A stretch of 64,000 nucleotides of DNA from Aciduricibacillus chroicocephali (GCF_030762805.1 NZ_CP129113.1:16001-80000); one strand, 5' to 3'; shown: positions 8,387 to 18,495, counted from the first letter of the stretch. Made by a program: numbers and translations. The notes: generated from the letters alone by a model not told the origin.

Positions 8387-8463
8387 GCTTTCACGGCAGG
8401 TTGTAAATTTTGAAAAGTGGAAAGTTGAATTAACAAGGTAGGGATATAATTAATGTCATCCTT

Positions 8464-9750
8464 CTACTCTTTCACAATATTGAAGTTCTCTCCAAGCAGA
8501 ACCCAATTTTGAGGGAAGGCGAGACCGAGTTTCCAATAGCCTATACCGCGGAGCCCTTTTTCCTTCACAAGGTTGAATTTTGCCTGAATGGAACGTGCAT
8601 CTTCAAACCAGACTTCATGACGACGTCCTTGGTTATCTGTGTAGTTGAAGTACGGAGCTTGGCTTTTCGTGTCATATTGGATTACTGAATTCGTTTCGCG
8701 TGCGAGTGTAATGGCCTGCTGCGGGCTGAGAGCTTTGGCAAGAGTTCCACCTGGACGATACGGCAATGTCCAGTCATAACCGTATAAGTTCTGACCTAGA
8801 AGAATTTTATTTGCCGGCATAACAGAGAGTGCATAATCAACGACTCGGCGCACTTCATTTATTGGCGAGACGGCAAGTGGCGGTCCTCCTACATAACCCC
8901 ATTCATACGTCATAAGAAGGGAGTAATCTGCAATTTGGCCATGGGCTGCATAGTCATGAGCCTCAGATCCACCACCCTTTTGCGAGCTGCTTGTTTTCGG
9001 CACTAGCGTGGTAGAAATCTCGAGTCCTTCATTTTTTAAACGACTCCTTGCTTTACGCAGGAAACGATTGTACAATTCGCGATCTCCTGGAAGTAAAAAC
9101 TCAAAGTCGAAATCGACTCCGGTAAATCCAAGTCGCTTTGCTGTGTTGACAATTTCATCTAGCAGCTTATCTTGAACCGCCTGGACTGTGAAAACGATAT
9201 GAGCAAGCTCGCCGTTAAAGGAACCTTCAACTAGATTCGCAACACCCATAGTCAATGTCGTCCCCTGATTGGAGGCAATTGTCTTCAGATCGTCGAGCGG
9301 TGGCGGGATGAGTGTGCCGTCACGGTTCACTCTAAAACTGAAAGGCAGCAGATGGGTCAGATTTGGTACAGCCTTGCGAGCTGCGTTTTGCAGTGCAGGT
9401 GTAACCGTGTTGCCTTGTGGCTCTATATAGGCAACAGTTCTAGTATTTGTTTTGGGACGCGGTGGAATGTAGAGCCGCAAGCCTACTTGGAGTGGCTGAT
9501 TGACTGGAATTCGGTTGATTTCGGAAAGACGTGCAGCAGTTGTTCCATTATCGCGAGCAATTGTGTAGAGAGATTCGCCCGGTTGAACAAAATGGAATGA
9601 ACCGACAATAGGAATGACAAGAGCCTGACCGACAACGAGCTGGTTCGGCGCATCAAGCTCGTTTGCGTCAATAATAGCTTGGGGCGTCGTGCCATATGTA
9701 TTTGCAATGTTGAAAAGTGACTCATTTCTTTTTACAACATGGATTTGCAT
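8464..9750 (-). CDS. yaaH: Spore cortex-lytic glycosyl hydrolase (LysM + GH18)
   Basis: Homologue of B. subtilis YaaH / B. cereus SleL, an N-acetylglucosaminidase degrading spore cortex fragments during germination. 428 residues from ATG 9750, which follows CAGGGAGG. Two N-terminal LysM modules (about 2-47 and 52-96: MQIHVVKRNESLFNIA, FHFVQPGESLYTIA) target peptidoglycan. The GH18 barrel follows, with the active-site signature GVDFDFE (211-217; last Glu catalytic). No signal peptide, as expected for a protein made in the mother cell and assembled on the spore. Probably co-transcribed after yaaI (60-nt gap) or from its own SigE promoter. Confidence 0.93.
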   Translation of the reverse strand: MQIHVVKRNESLFNIANTYGTTPQAIIDANELDAPNQLVVGQALVIPIVGSFHFVQPGESLYTIARDNGTTAARLSEINRIPVNQPLQVGLRLYIPPRPKTNTRTVAYIEPQGNTVTPALQNAARKAVPNLTHLLPFSFRVNRDGTLIPPPLDDLKTIASNQGTTLTMGVANLVEGSFNGELAHIVFTVQAVQDKLLDEIVNTAKRLGFTGVDFDFEFLLPGDRELYNRFLRKARSRLKNEGLEISTTLVPKTSSSQKGGGSEAHDYAAHGQIADYSLLMTYEWGYVGGPPLAVSPINEVRRVVDYALSVMPANKILLGQNLYGYDWTLPYRPGGTLAKALSPQQAITLARETNSVIQYDTKSQAPYFNYTDNQGRRHEVWFEDARSIQAKFNLVKEKGLRGIGYWKLGLAFPQNWVLLGENFNIVKE

Positions 9751-9780
9751 ACGAAAAACCTCCCTGTTTATCACTTTTAT

Positions 9781-9810
9781 AAGTTATGCAGGGAGGCTTG
9801 TCATATATGT
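9781..9810 (-). promoter_or_regulatory. Candidate SigE promoter of yaaH
   Basis: On the minus strand: ACATATA (9810-9804), 15-nt spacer, CATAACTT (9788-9781). These match the SigE consensus KMATATT / CATACANT at 5/7 and 6/8. Confidence 0.4.
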
Positions 9811-10347
9811 TTAAATCGGGTCAATATTTGCATTCATGACTTCTTTCATAATGGCGAGTGCATGGTCATTTCCAGTAACCGTTTCGGATGCCATGCAGTT
9901 TTTTGGTATCCACATTTTATAGCCAAGCATGTAGGCATCCTGGCCTGTGAATAAGAGGCAAATATCACCGGCAATCCCGGCCATGATGAGACGGTCTCTG
10001 TCCAAGTCGGAAAGCAACGACTGGAGTGGAGTTTGGAAAAAGGCTGAATGCATCGGTTTGATAAGGAAATAGTCTCCTTTATCAGGCTTGATTGCGTCCA
10101 GTATTTCTTTGTTACGCTCATTTCGACAATGATCCAATATAACATTGCGGTCCGATTCCCAAAGCTCATAATGGTCATTTACATAAATAATAGGTAACTC
10201 ATGCTCGTTTGCGAACTTCTTGAGCTTCTGTACATGTGGTACAATTTCTTTTGTGTGATTAAATAAGTTGTCGCCTCCGGGGAAGTCGAAATGGTTGATC
10301 AGGTCAACCATTAGGACTGCGGTATCTTTGAGATGATTATGGTCCAT
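9811..10347 (-). CDS. yaaI: Isochorismatase-like cysteine hydrolase
   Basis: Cysteine-hydrolase superfamily member (isochorismatase/nicotinamidase fold); substrate unknown. 178 residues. The catalytic triad is visible: Asp15 in MVDLINHF, Lys97 in LIKPMHSAF, Cys130 in GIAGDICLLF. The neighbouring order yaaI-yaaH next to tadA matches B. subtilis. Starts after AAAGGGAGAGG. It is upstream of yaaH on the same strand with a 60-nt gap, so the two may form one sporulation-phase transcript, but nothing in the sequence shows that this enzyme has a spore role. Confidence 0.88.
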   Translation of the reverse strand: MDHNHLKDTAVLMVDLINHFDFPGGDNLFNHTKEIVPHVQKLKKFANEHELPIIYVNDHYELWESDRNVILDHCRNERNKEILDAIKPDKGDYFLIKPMHSAFFQTPLQSLLSDLDRDRLIMAGIAGDICLLFTGQDAYMLGYKMWIPKNCMASETVTGNDHALAIMKEVMNANIDPI

Positions 10348-10427
10348 AATGCCTCTCCCTTTCTTGGATGTAGCAGTATGTACATGTTTTCCTTTTTGCC
10401 AGAAATTGAAACGATAGGATGAGTATT

Positions 10428-10895
10428 GTGACGGATGAATTTTTTATGAAAGAAGCGATTGCGGAAGCTCGTAAAGCTGAAGTAATGGCGGAAGTGCCAA
10501 TAGGGGCGTTAATCGTGCTCGATGGGGAGATTATTGGTCGCGGACATAATACACGTGAAACTGAACAGGAAACTTTGAGTCATGCGGAGTTACATGCAAT
10601 AAGGCAAGCGAATGAAGCAGTCGGCAGTTGGAGGCTCGAAGGATGTACACTTTATGCAACGTTGGAGCCTTGCCCTATGTGCGCGGGTGCAATTTTGCAG
10701 GCGCGGATTGAGCGGGTCGTATATGGAGCAGCTGACCCAAAGGCAGGGTGTTGTGGTACGTTCATGAATTTGCTTGGAGATGAACGCTTCAATCACCAGG
10801 CGGAAGTGGTTTCAGGAGTAATGGAAAAAGAGTGCGGGTCACTGCTGACGGATTTCTTTAAAGCATTACGGGAGAAAAAGAAAAGGAAAAAATAA
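10428..10895 (+). CDS. tadA: tRNA-specific adenosine deaminase
   Basis: Deaminates A34 to inosine in tRNA-Arg(ACG). 155 residues from GTG 10428, chosen because it follows AGGATGAG at a proper distance and aligns with the B. subtilis N terminus (MTxxExxMKEAI). An in-frame ATG at 10419 would add three residues. Zinc-binding deaminase motifs HAE (52-54; Glu54 is the proton shuttle) and PCPMC (81-85) are intact, and the C terminus is the usual lysine-rich tail. Monocistronic; its terminator also serves the converging SRP RNA. Confidence 0.95.
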   Translation: MTDEFFMKEAIAEARKAEVMAEVPIGALIVLDGEIIGRGHNTRETEQETLSHAELHAIRQANEAVGSWRLEGCTLYATLEPCPMCAGAILQARIERVVYGAADPKAGCCGTFMNLLGDERFNHQAEVVSGVMEKECGSLLTDFFKALREKKKRKK

Positions 10896-10930
10896 AAAAT
10901 CCCTGCCGATTGCTCGGACAGGGATTTTGA
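10890..10930. terminator. Bidirectional terminator tadA / SRP RNA
   Basis: AAAATCCCTG (10896-10905) pairs with CAGGGATTTT (10919-10928). The minus-strand flank has the longer T tract, consistent with ending a minus-strand SRP RNA. Confidence 0.85.
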
Positions 10931-10943
10931 GATTGCATATGTA

Positions 10944-11212
10944 AACCGTGCACCCGTCTTTGTGACGGCGGTCCCAAGCGTTACTCAAGTTCATGGCTCA
11001 GCCCAGGCTTCCCTACGGCACACAAGAATTACTGCTTACTGCTGCTTCCTTCCGGACCTGACAGGGTTCGCAGGTTCCTATTGCGTAGGACCCGAACGTC
11101 AACACCAATTCCTTGAGGCAGGCCTTGCAGCCGCCGCCCCTAGGACGGGAGTTCAGCCTCGCTATAGCGGATTGCGAGTACAGGGTGCCGCTAGCTCCCC
11201 GCTTAGCACGGT
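10944..11212 (-). ncRNA. ffs: Signal recognition particle RNA (large bacterial type, scr/ffs)
   Basis: RNA scaffold of the signal recognition particle; binds Ffh and targets membrane and secreted proteins. On the minus strand the invariant S-domain sequence GTCAGGTCCGGAAGGAAGCA is present (complement at about 11045-11067). So is the Alu-domain stretch GTGCTAAGCGGGGAGCTAGC near the 5' end. The 5' CCGTGC and 3' GCACGG ends pair. About 269 nt, close to the ~271-nt Bacillus scRNA. Precise ends are estimated. It is convergent with tadA and divergent from dnaX, whereas I remember scr being co-directional with both in B. subtilis. Confidence 0.95.
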
Positions 11213-11219
11213 ATTCTAT

Positions 11220-11248
11220 ATTATACGGACTGAAAACGTTTTATGCAA
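11220..11248 (-). promoter_or_regulatory. SigA promoter of SRP RNA
   Basis: Minus strand: TTGCAT (11248-11243), exactly 17 nt, TATAAT (11225-11220), with predicted start about 11212. This confirms the minus orientation. Confidence 0.92.
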
Positions 11249-11629
11249 ATGAAAAGTATGGAAGTGGAGATTAAGGCAGCCGCCAGAGTATCTGTCTGTA
11301 AATGTCCAGCCATCATACTTTAAAGAACTTCCTAAGCTTCATACTAATAAGAGGTTGTCGTACCGGTTCCACATCGCTTTCAATTAAAAAATCAGTTATA
11401 ATTGTAAAGAGGCCTTATCTGTTAGATTACCTCACTCATGTTCTTCACAGGAATTCTGAAACACTACCTTTCATTGGGCTTCACTCTTGGTATAGGAAAA
11501 AGGCTAAGAGTTACAAAAAACACAGAAGCATTTTAAAATCCACATTACTGAAACACTCCGCTTTCATTTCACTTTCACCCATCTAATCGGTTATAATATT
11601 CAAGGAAATCAGTAGGAGGAACGAGCAAT
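11249..11629 (+). other. Intergenic region upstream of dnaX
   Basis: 380 nt between the SRP RNA promoter and dnaX with no supported gene. The longest frame (11302-11586) lacks a ribosome binding site and resembles no family I know. TATAAT at 11592-11597 is probably the dnaX -10, with a weak -35. A second TATAAT lies at 11397-11402. No terminator or riboswitch fold recognised. Confidence 0.6.
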
Positions 11630-13369
11630 ATGAGCTATCAGGCACTATACCGCACATGGCGTCCGCGGACTTTTCGCGATGTTGTCGGGCAGGAACATAT
11701 TACGCGCACGCTGCAAAACGCAATTGTTCAGCAGAAGTTTACGCATGCTTATCTATTCTCCGGGCCTAGAGGAACGGGTAAAACGAGTGCAGCCAAAATT
11801 TTTGCAAAGGCAGTTAATTGTGAGCGCGGACCGGCAATGGAGCCTTGCAATGAATGTGCGGCGTGCCGTGGTATCCAGGATGGTTCAATTTCGGATGTGT
11901 TCGAGATTGATGCTGCATCAAATACGAGTGTCGATGATATTCGCGAAATTCGCGATAAGGTCAAGTATGCTCCGAGTGTCGTTCCCTACAAAGTATATAT
12001 TATTGACGAAGTGCATATGATTTCGGTCAATGCGTTCAATGCACTTTTGAAAACGCTGGAAGAACCACCGGGTCATGTCATCTTCATCCTGGCAACAACG
12101 GAACCGCATAAGATACCACTAACAATCATCTCCCGCTGCCAGCGTTTCGATTTCAAGCCGATCTCAAATCATGCAATTGTTGGGCGCATGCAGGAAATTA
12201 CCGATTCTGAGCAGGTCGCTGTAACAGAAGAAGCACTGGAAACCGTAGCACTTGCTGCAGAAGGCGGGATGCGTGATGCTCTCAGCATTCTTGACCAGGC
12301 TATATCCTATAGTGAGAATGAAGTCGGGCTTGATGATGTACTGGCAGTGACCGGCAGTGTAGCTCAGTCGATGCTCGAACAGATTACGGCTTCCTTGTAT
12401 GGTGGCGAATCTCAAGAAGCACTGAGCCGTCTTGACGATATGCTGCAGGAAGGGAAAGACCCCGGTCGTTTCGTCTTTGATATGATTTACTTCTTGAGGG
12501 ATTTGCTGCTTTATCAGTCAGCGCCGGAACTTGCAGATTTGTTGGAGCGAGCGCGTGTAAATGAGACATTTAAGAAGCTCGCTGGAGAAGTGACATCAGA
12601 ATGGCTGGAGTCGGCCATTCTGGAATTCAACCGTTGCCAGCAGGAGATGAAGTGGACGAACAGCCCACGCGTTTTCATCGAGATTGCTCTTTTGCAAATT
12701 GCGGGAAGTGGACGAAAAACATTAGGCGCAGCGGGTTCGATAGCTGAATTGGATTTGCCGCAAGTGCAGCAGCTCATGGACAAAGTTTCCCAGCTTGAGA
12801 AGCAGCTTCAGAGCTTGAAGGCTAATCCAACACAGCATGAACAGAATGGTGGAGCGGCTAGAGAACAGCGACGTCCCCAAGCAAGAGCATCGAAGAACAG
12901 CTTTAAGATTCCTTACGAAAAAATTCGTACCGTGCTAGACCAGGCATCGAAGCCAAATCTGAAGGAAATTGCTGCACAATGGGGAGGTTTCCTCACCCAG
13001 TTAAAAACAGCAAGTCCGCCAGCACATGCGACAATCCTTGATTCTAAGCCTGCAGCAGCATCGGACCGGGCTCTTGTCGTTGCATTCAAATATGAGATAC
13101 ATTGCTCACTGTTCATGGATAACCGCGAGCTTGTAGAAAATGTTCTCTATCAGCAGCTGGGCAAGCAGCTAGAAATTATTCCAATCCCGCAGGAGGCATG
13201 GCAGGAGCTGCGTGAGCAGTACTTGGCAAGCCATGACAAGGCACAAGAGCATGATGGTGACGCAAGTGAAGGTACAGAAGGAGCGGTACAAGCTGAAATA
13301 GCTGATCCGCTCATTGAAGAGGCCCGTAAGCTTGTCGGTGATGATTTGCTGGAAATACATGAAGATTAA
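11630..13369 (+). CDS. dnaX: DNA polymerase III subunit gamma/tau
   Basis: ATPase core of the clamp loader that places the beta clamp on primed DNA and tethers the replicase. 579 residues (B. subtilis about 563). AAA+ motifs: GPRGTGKT Walker A (45-52), zinc ligands Cys64, 73, 76, 79, DEVH Walker B (126-129), sensor SRC around 168-170. Residues about 370-430 are a polar linker, followed by a tau-type C-terminal domain. ATG follows GTAGGAGGAACG. Heads an operon with ebfC and recR. I saw no convincing slippery site for a gamma form. Confidence 0.97.
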   Translation: MSYQALYRTWRPRTFRDVVGQEHITRTLQNAIVQQKFTHAYLFSGPRGTGKTSAAKIFAKAVNCERGPAMEPCNECAACRGIQDGSISDVFEIDAASNTSVDDIREIRDKVKYAPSVVPYKVYIIDEVHMISVNAFNALLKTLEEPPGHVIFILATTEPHKIPLTIISRCQRFDFKPISNHAIVGRMQEITDSEQVAVTEEALETVALAAEGGMRDALSILDQAISYSENEVGLDDVLAVTGSVAQSMLEQITASLYGGESQEALSRLDDMLQEGKDPGRFVFDMIYFLRDLLLYQSAPELADLLERARVNETFKKLAGEVTSEWLESAILEFNRCQQEMKWTNSPRVFIEIALLQIAGSGRKTLGAAGSIAELDLPQVQQLMDKVSQLEKQLQSLKANPTQHEQNGGAAREQRRPQARASKNSFKIPYEKIRTVLDQASKPNLKEIAAQWGGFLTQLKTASPPAHATILDSKPAAASDRALVVAFKYEIHCSLFMDNRELVENVLYQQLGKQLEIIPIPQEAWQELREQYLASHDKAQEHDGDASEGTEGAVQAEIADPLIEEARKLVGDDLLEIHED

Positions 13370-13406
13370 AATATGAATAATACAAACAATTAGGAGGCGT
13401 TTTATT

Positions 13407-13730
13407 ATGAAAGGCATGGGCAATATGGGCAATATGATGAAACAGATGCAAAAAATGCAGAAGAAGATGGCACAGGCGCAGGAAGAATTGTTTGAATCAA
13501 CTTTCACAGGAACTGCAGGCGGCGGAATGGTAACTGTGACGGCAAATGGTAAGAAGGAAATTACAGATATCGAAATTAAAGAGGAAGTCGTTGATCCAGA
13601 CGATGTTGAAATGCTTCAGGATTTGATTATCGCTGCGACGAATGATGTTTTGAAACAAATTGATGAAAAAACGGCTGATACTATGGGACAATTCACGAAA
13701 GGTTTGAACTTGCCTGGAGGAATGTTCTAG
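13407..13730 (+). CDS. ebfC: YbaB/EbfC nucleoid-associated protein
   Basis: Small DNA-binding dimer of the YbaB/EbfC family (YaaK in B. subtilis), nearly always encoded between dnaX and recR. 107 residues. Methionine-rich amphipathic N terminus ([18 protein letters not shown]), then a conserved core with [14 protein letters not shown] at about 36-49 and a C-terminal GLNLPGGMF. Preceded by TAGGAGG and 11 nt ahead of recR. A role in DNA organisation or recombination is inferred from the family; B. subtilis function is not well defined. Confidence 0.94.
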   Translation: MKGMGNMGNMMKQMQKMQKKMAQAQEELFESTFTGTAGGGMVTVTANGKKEITDIEIKEEVVDPDDVEMLQDLIIAATNDVLKQIDEKTADTMGQFTKGLNLPGGMF

Positions 13731-13741
13731 GAGGCGACGGA

Positions 13742-14338
13742 ATGTACTATCCGCAACCAATTTCAAAGCTGATTGACAGCTTTACAAAATTGCCAGGAAT
13801 CGGTCCTAAAACGGCCTCACGCCTGGCTTTTTACGTGTTGAATATGAAAGAAGACGATGTCCTTGAATTCGCACGGGCGCTTGTCAGTGCGAAACGTGAA
13901 CTGACACATTGCTCTGTTTGCGGGAACATAACAGATACGGATCCGTGTCGAATATGCCAGGATACTTCCCGTGATAGCTCGGTGATCTGTGTAGTTCAAG
14001 ATCCGAAAGACGTCATCGCGATGGAGAAAATGAAGGAGTTCCGTGGCAAGTATCATGTCTTGCATGGTGCCATTTCTCCAATGGATGGTATTGGACCAGA
14101 AGATATAAATGTGCCATCCCTGCTTAATCGGCTGAAGGATGAGGAAGTAAAAGAAATCATCCTTGCGACAAATCCGAATATTGAAGGGGAAGCGACGGCT
14201 ATGTATATTTCCCGTCTTGTCAAACCGTCTGGCATCCGCATAACAAGGATTGCTCATGGACTTCCAGTTGGCGGAGACCTTGAATATGCTGATGAAGTGA
14301 CATTGTCCAAGGCCCTTGAAGGAAGAAGAGAATTATAG
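13742..14338 (+). CDS. recR: Recombination mediator RecR
   Basis: Works with RecF/RecO to load RecA at gaps in daughter-strand repair. 198 residues, the normal length. Helix-hairpin-helix region [14 protein letters not shown] (17-30); C4 zinc finger Cys57-x2-Cys60-x8-Cys69-x2-Cys72; Toprim domain from about residue 80 ([11 protein letters not shown]). Overlaps no neighbour; ATG follows AGGAGGCGACGGA immediately after ebfC, so translation is likely coupled in the dnaX operon. Confidence 0.97.
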   Translation: MYYPQPISKLIDSFTKLPGIGPKTASRLAFYVLNMKEDDVLEFARALVSAKRELTHCSVCGNITDTDPCRICQDTSRDSSVICVVQDPKDVIAMEKMKEFRGKYHVLHGAISPMDGIGPEDINVPSLLNRLKDEEVKEIILATNPNIEGEATAMYISRLVKPSGIRITRIAHGLPVGGDLEYADEVTLSKALEGRREL

Positions 14339-14355
14339 AAAACAGGTGATGCAAT

Positions 14356-14568
14356 TTGGCGAAGAAATTGAAGAAAAAGATCGTCGACAATGAGCTGCTT
14401 GATGCTATCTTCAAGATTGAGCGCGAGTGGAAACAGGTTCAGAACATTGTGGAGAAAAGTATCGATCCGAATGATATTAGCATCCACTTTGAAAAGCTTG
14501 CACGTGAGAAGTACTTGTACCTGCTGCGTGAGGCGCGCCACCGCAAGATTAGTGCTGTCCGTTACTAG
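14356..14568 (+). CDS. yaaL: DUF2508 protein YaaL
   Basis: Small cytoplasmic protein of unknown function, conserved between recR and bofA in Bacillus. 70 residues starting at TTG 14356, after GGTGAT. Highly charged; predicted largely helical, with the family pattern 'FKIEREWKQVQNIVEKSIDP' and 'KYLYLLREARHRK' near the C terminus. Immediately follows recR (17-nt gap) in the same direction. The identification rests on position and resemblance to B. subtilis YaaL. Confidence 0.85.
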   Translation: MAKKLKKKIVDNELLDAIFKIEREWKQVQNIVEKSIDPNDISIHFEKLAREKYLYLLREARHRKISAVRY

Positions 14569-14646
14569 TCAGTACTGATTCCAGTTCTAATTCCTTTGCC
14601 AAATCCATATATAAGTAACAGGGTAAAGGAAAGGAGTGGACGTTTC

Positions 14647-14910
14647 TTGAGTTCCACACTTGTCATTGCAGCGATGCTTGTACTTATTGTCATACTGCTT
14701 CTAGCAGGTGCACCGATCAAGCCTGTCCGTTTTGCCGGACAGGCTCTCGTGAAACTGGGGATTGGTGCCATGCTGCTGTTTTTCTTGAACGTCTTCGGCT
14801 CCGAGTTCGGACTGTATGTGCCGATTAATTTGTTCACGACAATCGTGACTGGGTTCCTCGGTGTCTTCGGTCTTGCATCACTTGCAGCAGTTAATTTCTT
14901 TATATTGTGA
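14647..14910 (+). CDS. bofA: Pro-SigK processing inhibitor BofA
   Basis: Mother-cell membrane protein that holds the SpoIVFB protease inactive so pro-sigma K is processed only at the right time. 87 residues from TTG 14647, chosen because AAAGGAGTGG lies 8 nt before it and the length then equals B. subtilis BofA. The longer upstream frame has no ribosome binding site. Two membrane segments (about 5-22 and 38-52) and the conserved core APIKPVRFAGQALVKLGIG ... FLNVFGSEFGLYVPIN are visible. Expression is by SigE in B. subtilis; I saw no clear SigE site here. Confidence 0.92.
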   Translation: MSSTLVIAAMLVLIVILLLAGAPIKPVRFAGQALVKLGIGAMLLFFLNVFGSEFGLYVPINLFTTIVTGFLGVFGLASLAAVNFFIL

Positions 14911-14913
14911 GGA

Positions 14914-14950
14914 AAAGTCCGGATGTGTCCGCATTCGGGCTTTTTATTTT
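14914..14950 (+). terminator. Terminator of bofA
   Basis: AAAGTCCGGA pairs with TTCGGGCTTT (two G-U pairs), followed by a T-rich tract. Confidence 0.75.
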
Positions 14951-15027
14951 TGCCCAGCATCACAGCCCAAGCTGCCTCTGCATAATCTGTCTTGCAAATA
15001 ACTTTTTCAAAGAATCTCTTATTCTAT

Positions 15028-15057
15028 GTATAGGACTTAGGAGATTGGGAGAAGCTA
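15028..15057 (+). promoter_or_regulatory. SigF promoter of csfB
   Basis: GTATA (15028-15032), 15-nt spacer, GGAGAAGCTA (15048-15057), against SigF consensus GYATA / GGNNANAHTR (one mismatch). csfB is SigF-dependent in B. subtilis. Confidence 0.75.
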
Positions 15058-15086
15058 GTTATAACAAAACATGGAGGTGGCGGAAA

Positions 15087-15278
15087 ATGGAAAGAGTCAT
15101 TACTGCTGAACGTTGTGGGATTTGCGAAGAGGAAAAGGAGCGAGGAATTCATATCTTGCATATGTTCATCTGTGAAGCTTGTGAAAGAGCGATTGTGCAA
15201 ACTGAGCCGGAACAGACAGAATATGATCGATTTGTTGAGAAATTAAGAGATATTAATAAACCAAGACTTTATTCTTAA
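15087..15278 (+). CDS. csfB: Anti-sigma-G/E factor Gin (CsfB)
   Basis: Forespore zinc-binding anti-sigma factor that keeps SigG (and SigE in the forespore) inactive until engulfment is finished. 63 residues from ATG 15087, preceded by TGGAGGTGG; the longer frame upstream lacks a signal. Two CxxC pairs (Cys10/13 in ERCGICEE, Cys29/32 in FICEACE) form the zinc knuckle. The C terminus NKPRLYS matches the family ending. Own SigF promoter upstream and terminator downstream. Confidence 0.93.
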   Translation: MERVITAERCGICEEEKERGIHILHMFICEACERAIVQTEPEQTEYDRFVEKLRDINKPRLYS

Positions 15279-15281
15279 TCA

Positions 15282-15318
15282 AGCCCCCGCTGACATGCTG
15301 CGAGGGCTTTCTTTTTGT
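15282..15318 (+). terminator. Terminator of csfB
   Basis: AGCCC(C)CGC pairs with GCG(A)GGGCT around a 9-nt loop, followed by a T-rich run. Confidence 0.8.
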
Positions 15319-15346
15319 GTAGAGGGCAAGAATCGGCCTCGTCTAA

Positions 15347-15901
15347 TCATGCATTTTGTAATGCCCTCTTAATATCTTCATAACCCCACTGCCAGATTTC
15401 TTCTTTCGTTTCAAAGGATTCAGTTACATAGGAAACGAACTCCATAAATGCCTTCTGGTAATTGGAGTCATCTTTTGCAGGGAGCTGTTGTTTGCGGGGC
15501 TCAAGGAACATCTTCGTCTTCTCCGCAATAGGACCCCACTTTCCGACAAGCTCACCTTCCTCATCAAGAATCAGAAAAATTGGAATGGAGCGGGACTTGC
15601 CGTTTGTTAAATGCTGATCCATTAACTCTAAGTGATCATCACGGTGCAAGAAGTGGACATTGATTTTAGTTGCTTCAGTTATCCGCTTCAATACTGCGAT
15701 ATTCAATACACAATGCGGGCACCAAGGTTCTGCGAGAACGAGTACACGCAAGTTCTTCTTTTTTATCTCTTCAAAAAAGCTCCCATCCTCAGGCATCTTG
15801 AAATTATGGTAGACAGCAGTGTAAAGATTGTAGAATTTGGTTAGAGACTGTCTGTATGTCTGCAGGCTCTTTCCTTTGTCAAACCAATCGTTCAGGTTCA
15901 T
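15347..15901 (-). CDS. Thioredoxin-family protein
   Basis: Cytoplasmic thioredoxin-fold protein of 184 residues from ATG 15901, which follows TTGGAGG. The active-site motif WCPHC gives Cys61 and Cys64, set in a beta strand LRVLVLAEPW, and the cis-proline strand 'RSIPIFLILDEEGELVGKWG' follows at about 111-130. An N-terminal helical extension of about 45 residues and a C-terminal helical tail make it longer than thioredoxin itself (~105). It sits alone on the minus strand between csfB and yaaO, where I recall xpaC-yaaN in B. subtilis. Redox partner unknown. Confidence 0.85.
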   Translation of the reverse strand: MNLNDWFDKGKSLQTYRQSLTKFYNLYTAVYHNFKMPEDGSFFEEIKKKNLRVLVLAEPWCPHCVLNIAVLKRITEATKINVHFLHRDDHLELMDQHLTNGKSRSIPIFLILDEEGELVGKWGPIAEKTKMFLEPRKQQLPAKDDSNYQKAFMEFVSYVTESFETKEEIWQWGYEDIKRALQNA

Positions 15902-16038
15902 TGTAAAACCTCCAAAGTGTTTTTTACCCAGTGTACACAATTATCGGACAATTGGAAAAGGAAGTGGCTCCCTACACTTACTCTTAAGAAATGCCTTATA
16001 ATCAAGAAAGAAATAGTAGTGGACGGAGCTGTATATAA

Positions 16039-17463
16039 TTGAGAAATTCTTATGAAACACCCTTATTTGATAAATTAAAAGACTTTGCCGGGCAAAATCC
16101 AATCTCCCTGCATGTGCCTGGTCATAAAAGTGGCGCAGTTTTCCCGGAAAAGGGACGTGAATTCTATCAAAGAATTCTCCCAATCGATCTTACAGAAGTT
16201 ACGGGACTGGATGATTTGCATGCTCCGGAGGGGGCGATTTTGGAAGCTGAGAAAGCTGCAGCGGAATTTTTTAAGGCAGATCGCTCCTTCTTTCTTGTTG
16301 GAGGGAGCACTGCAGGTAATTTGGCAATGATACTGGGGACAGTCAGAAGAGGGGAGCGAATTATTGTTCAGCGCAATTGTCATAAATCGGTGATGAACGG
16401 AATCGAACTGGCAGGCGCACTGCCTGTCTTCATAGCACCGGAGTTCGATGAGCAGGTCAGAAGGTATACACATCCTAGTAAAGAAACACTTGCGGTATCA
16501 TTAGAAAAATACCCCGATGCCAAAGCCGTGTTGCTGACATATCCAGATTACTTCGGCGGTACCTACCCGCTGCAGGAAATGATTGAGCTTTCACATGAAA
16601 AAGGGATACCAGTACTTGTCGACGAAGCACATGGGGTTCACTTTGCGTTGGGTCAACCACTCCCCCCATCTGCGCTATGTTGCGGGGCGGATATCGTTGT
16701 TCAATCCGCACACAAGATGGCCCCGGCAATGACGATGGCTTCCTACTTGCATATGCAAGGAAACCTCGTCTCAGAAAAGTCTGTCGCCCGTTTTTTGCAA
16801 ATGATCCAGTCAAGCAGCCCTTCCTATCCAATTATGGCTTCGCTTGATCTTGCTCGTTCCTTCCTGGAAACAATGACAGGAGAAGAACTTAATAGAGCAC
16901 TTGAGTCATCAGAAGAGATGAGGAAAGAAATGCGGAAATTGGATTTTTGCTCTGTTGTTGAAGCGGAGGGACATGACCCTTTTAAGATTACACTGCAAAT
17001 GGAAAAGGGATGGAACGGACTGGAGGCAATTCATGCCTTTGAAAGGGCAGGTCTTTGGCCTGAACTGGCAACAGAGGATCAAGTGCTATTCATAGCTGGA
17101 CTTGCACCACAGAAGCGGTTTGACAAGTTTATAAAAGCGCTGTCATATGTAAATGAACAATTAAAAAAAGCTGGAAATCATGCTACAATAGAAAGGGTAC
17201 AGCTTTTTCCCGATAAGATTAGGGAATTGGCATTCACCTATGAAGAGATGAATACACGTTCACATATAGAAGTACCATTTGCTGAGGCGGCGGGCCTGAT
17301 TGCCGCAGAAGCAGTCATTCCTTATCCCCCGGGCATACCGCTTATTATGCGCGGAGAGCGGATTGAGGAAGTACAGCTGAAAGCACTCGATCGGCTTATA
17401 CGGAACGGGGCAAGGCTGCAGCAGAGGCATGAGACAGGCAATCTGCTTGTTTTTACAAATTGA
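16039..17463 (+). CDS. yaaO: Orn/Lys/Arg decarboxylase family PLP enzyme
   Basis: Fold-type I PLP decarboxylase of the YaaO/SpeA group; basic amino acid substrate (Arg or Lys) not determinable here. 474 residues from TTG 16039, preceded by GGACGGAGCTG. N-terminal HVPGHKSG (25-32); PLP contacts GGSTAGN (88-94) and DEAHG (195-199); Schiff-base lysine in SAHK (Lys226). TATAAT at 15997-16002 is a likely -10. First gene of the compact series to yabA and just upstream of tmk. The role of its association with nucleotide and replication genes is unclear. Confidence 0.92.
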   Translation: MRNSYETPLFDKLKDFAGQNPISLHVPGHKSGAVFPEKGREFYQRILPIDLTEVTGLDDLHAPEGAILEAEKAAAEFFKADRSFFLVGGSTAGNLAMILGTVRRGERIIVQRNCHKSVMNGIELAGALPVFIAPEFDEQVRRYTHPSKETLAVSLEKYPDAKAVLLTYPDYFGGTYPLQEMIELSHEKGIPVLVDEAHGVHFALGQPLPPSALCCGADIVVQSAHKMAPAMTMASYLHMQGNLVSEKSVARFLQMIQSSSPSYPIMASLDLARSFLETMTGEELNRALESSEEMRKEMRKLDFCSVVEAEGHDPFKITLQMEKGWNGLEAIHAFERAGLWPELATEDQVLFIAGLAPQKRFDKFIKALSYVNEQLKKAGNHATIERVQLFPDKIRELAFTYEEMNTRSHIEVPFAEAAGLIAAEAVIPYPPGIPLIMRGERIEEVQLKALDRLIRNGARLQQRHETGNLLVFTN

Positions 17464-17477
17464 TGGGGGCATCCATA

Positions 17478-18462
<985 letters not shown>

Positions 18463-18495
18463 AATTAATGAAGACCATAAAGGGGCGTCCGGACG

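Noticed and set aside
10962..11252. Open frame on the plus strand across the SRP RNA gene
   Set aside because: It is the complement of a structural RNA; no ribosome binding site.
11302..11586. 94-codon open frame between SRP RNA and dnaX
   Set aside because: No ribosome binding site, composition unlike a protein of this genome, and no recognisable family.
11630..13369. Programmed frameshift in dnaX making a gamma subunit
   Set aside because: No A6G-type slippery site with a stem-loop found; A runs near 12916 lack context.
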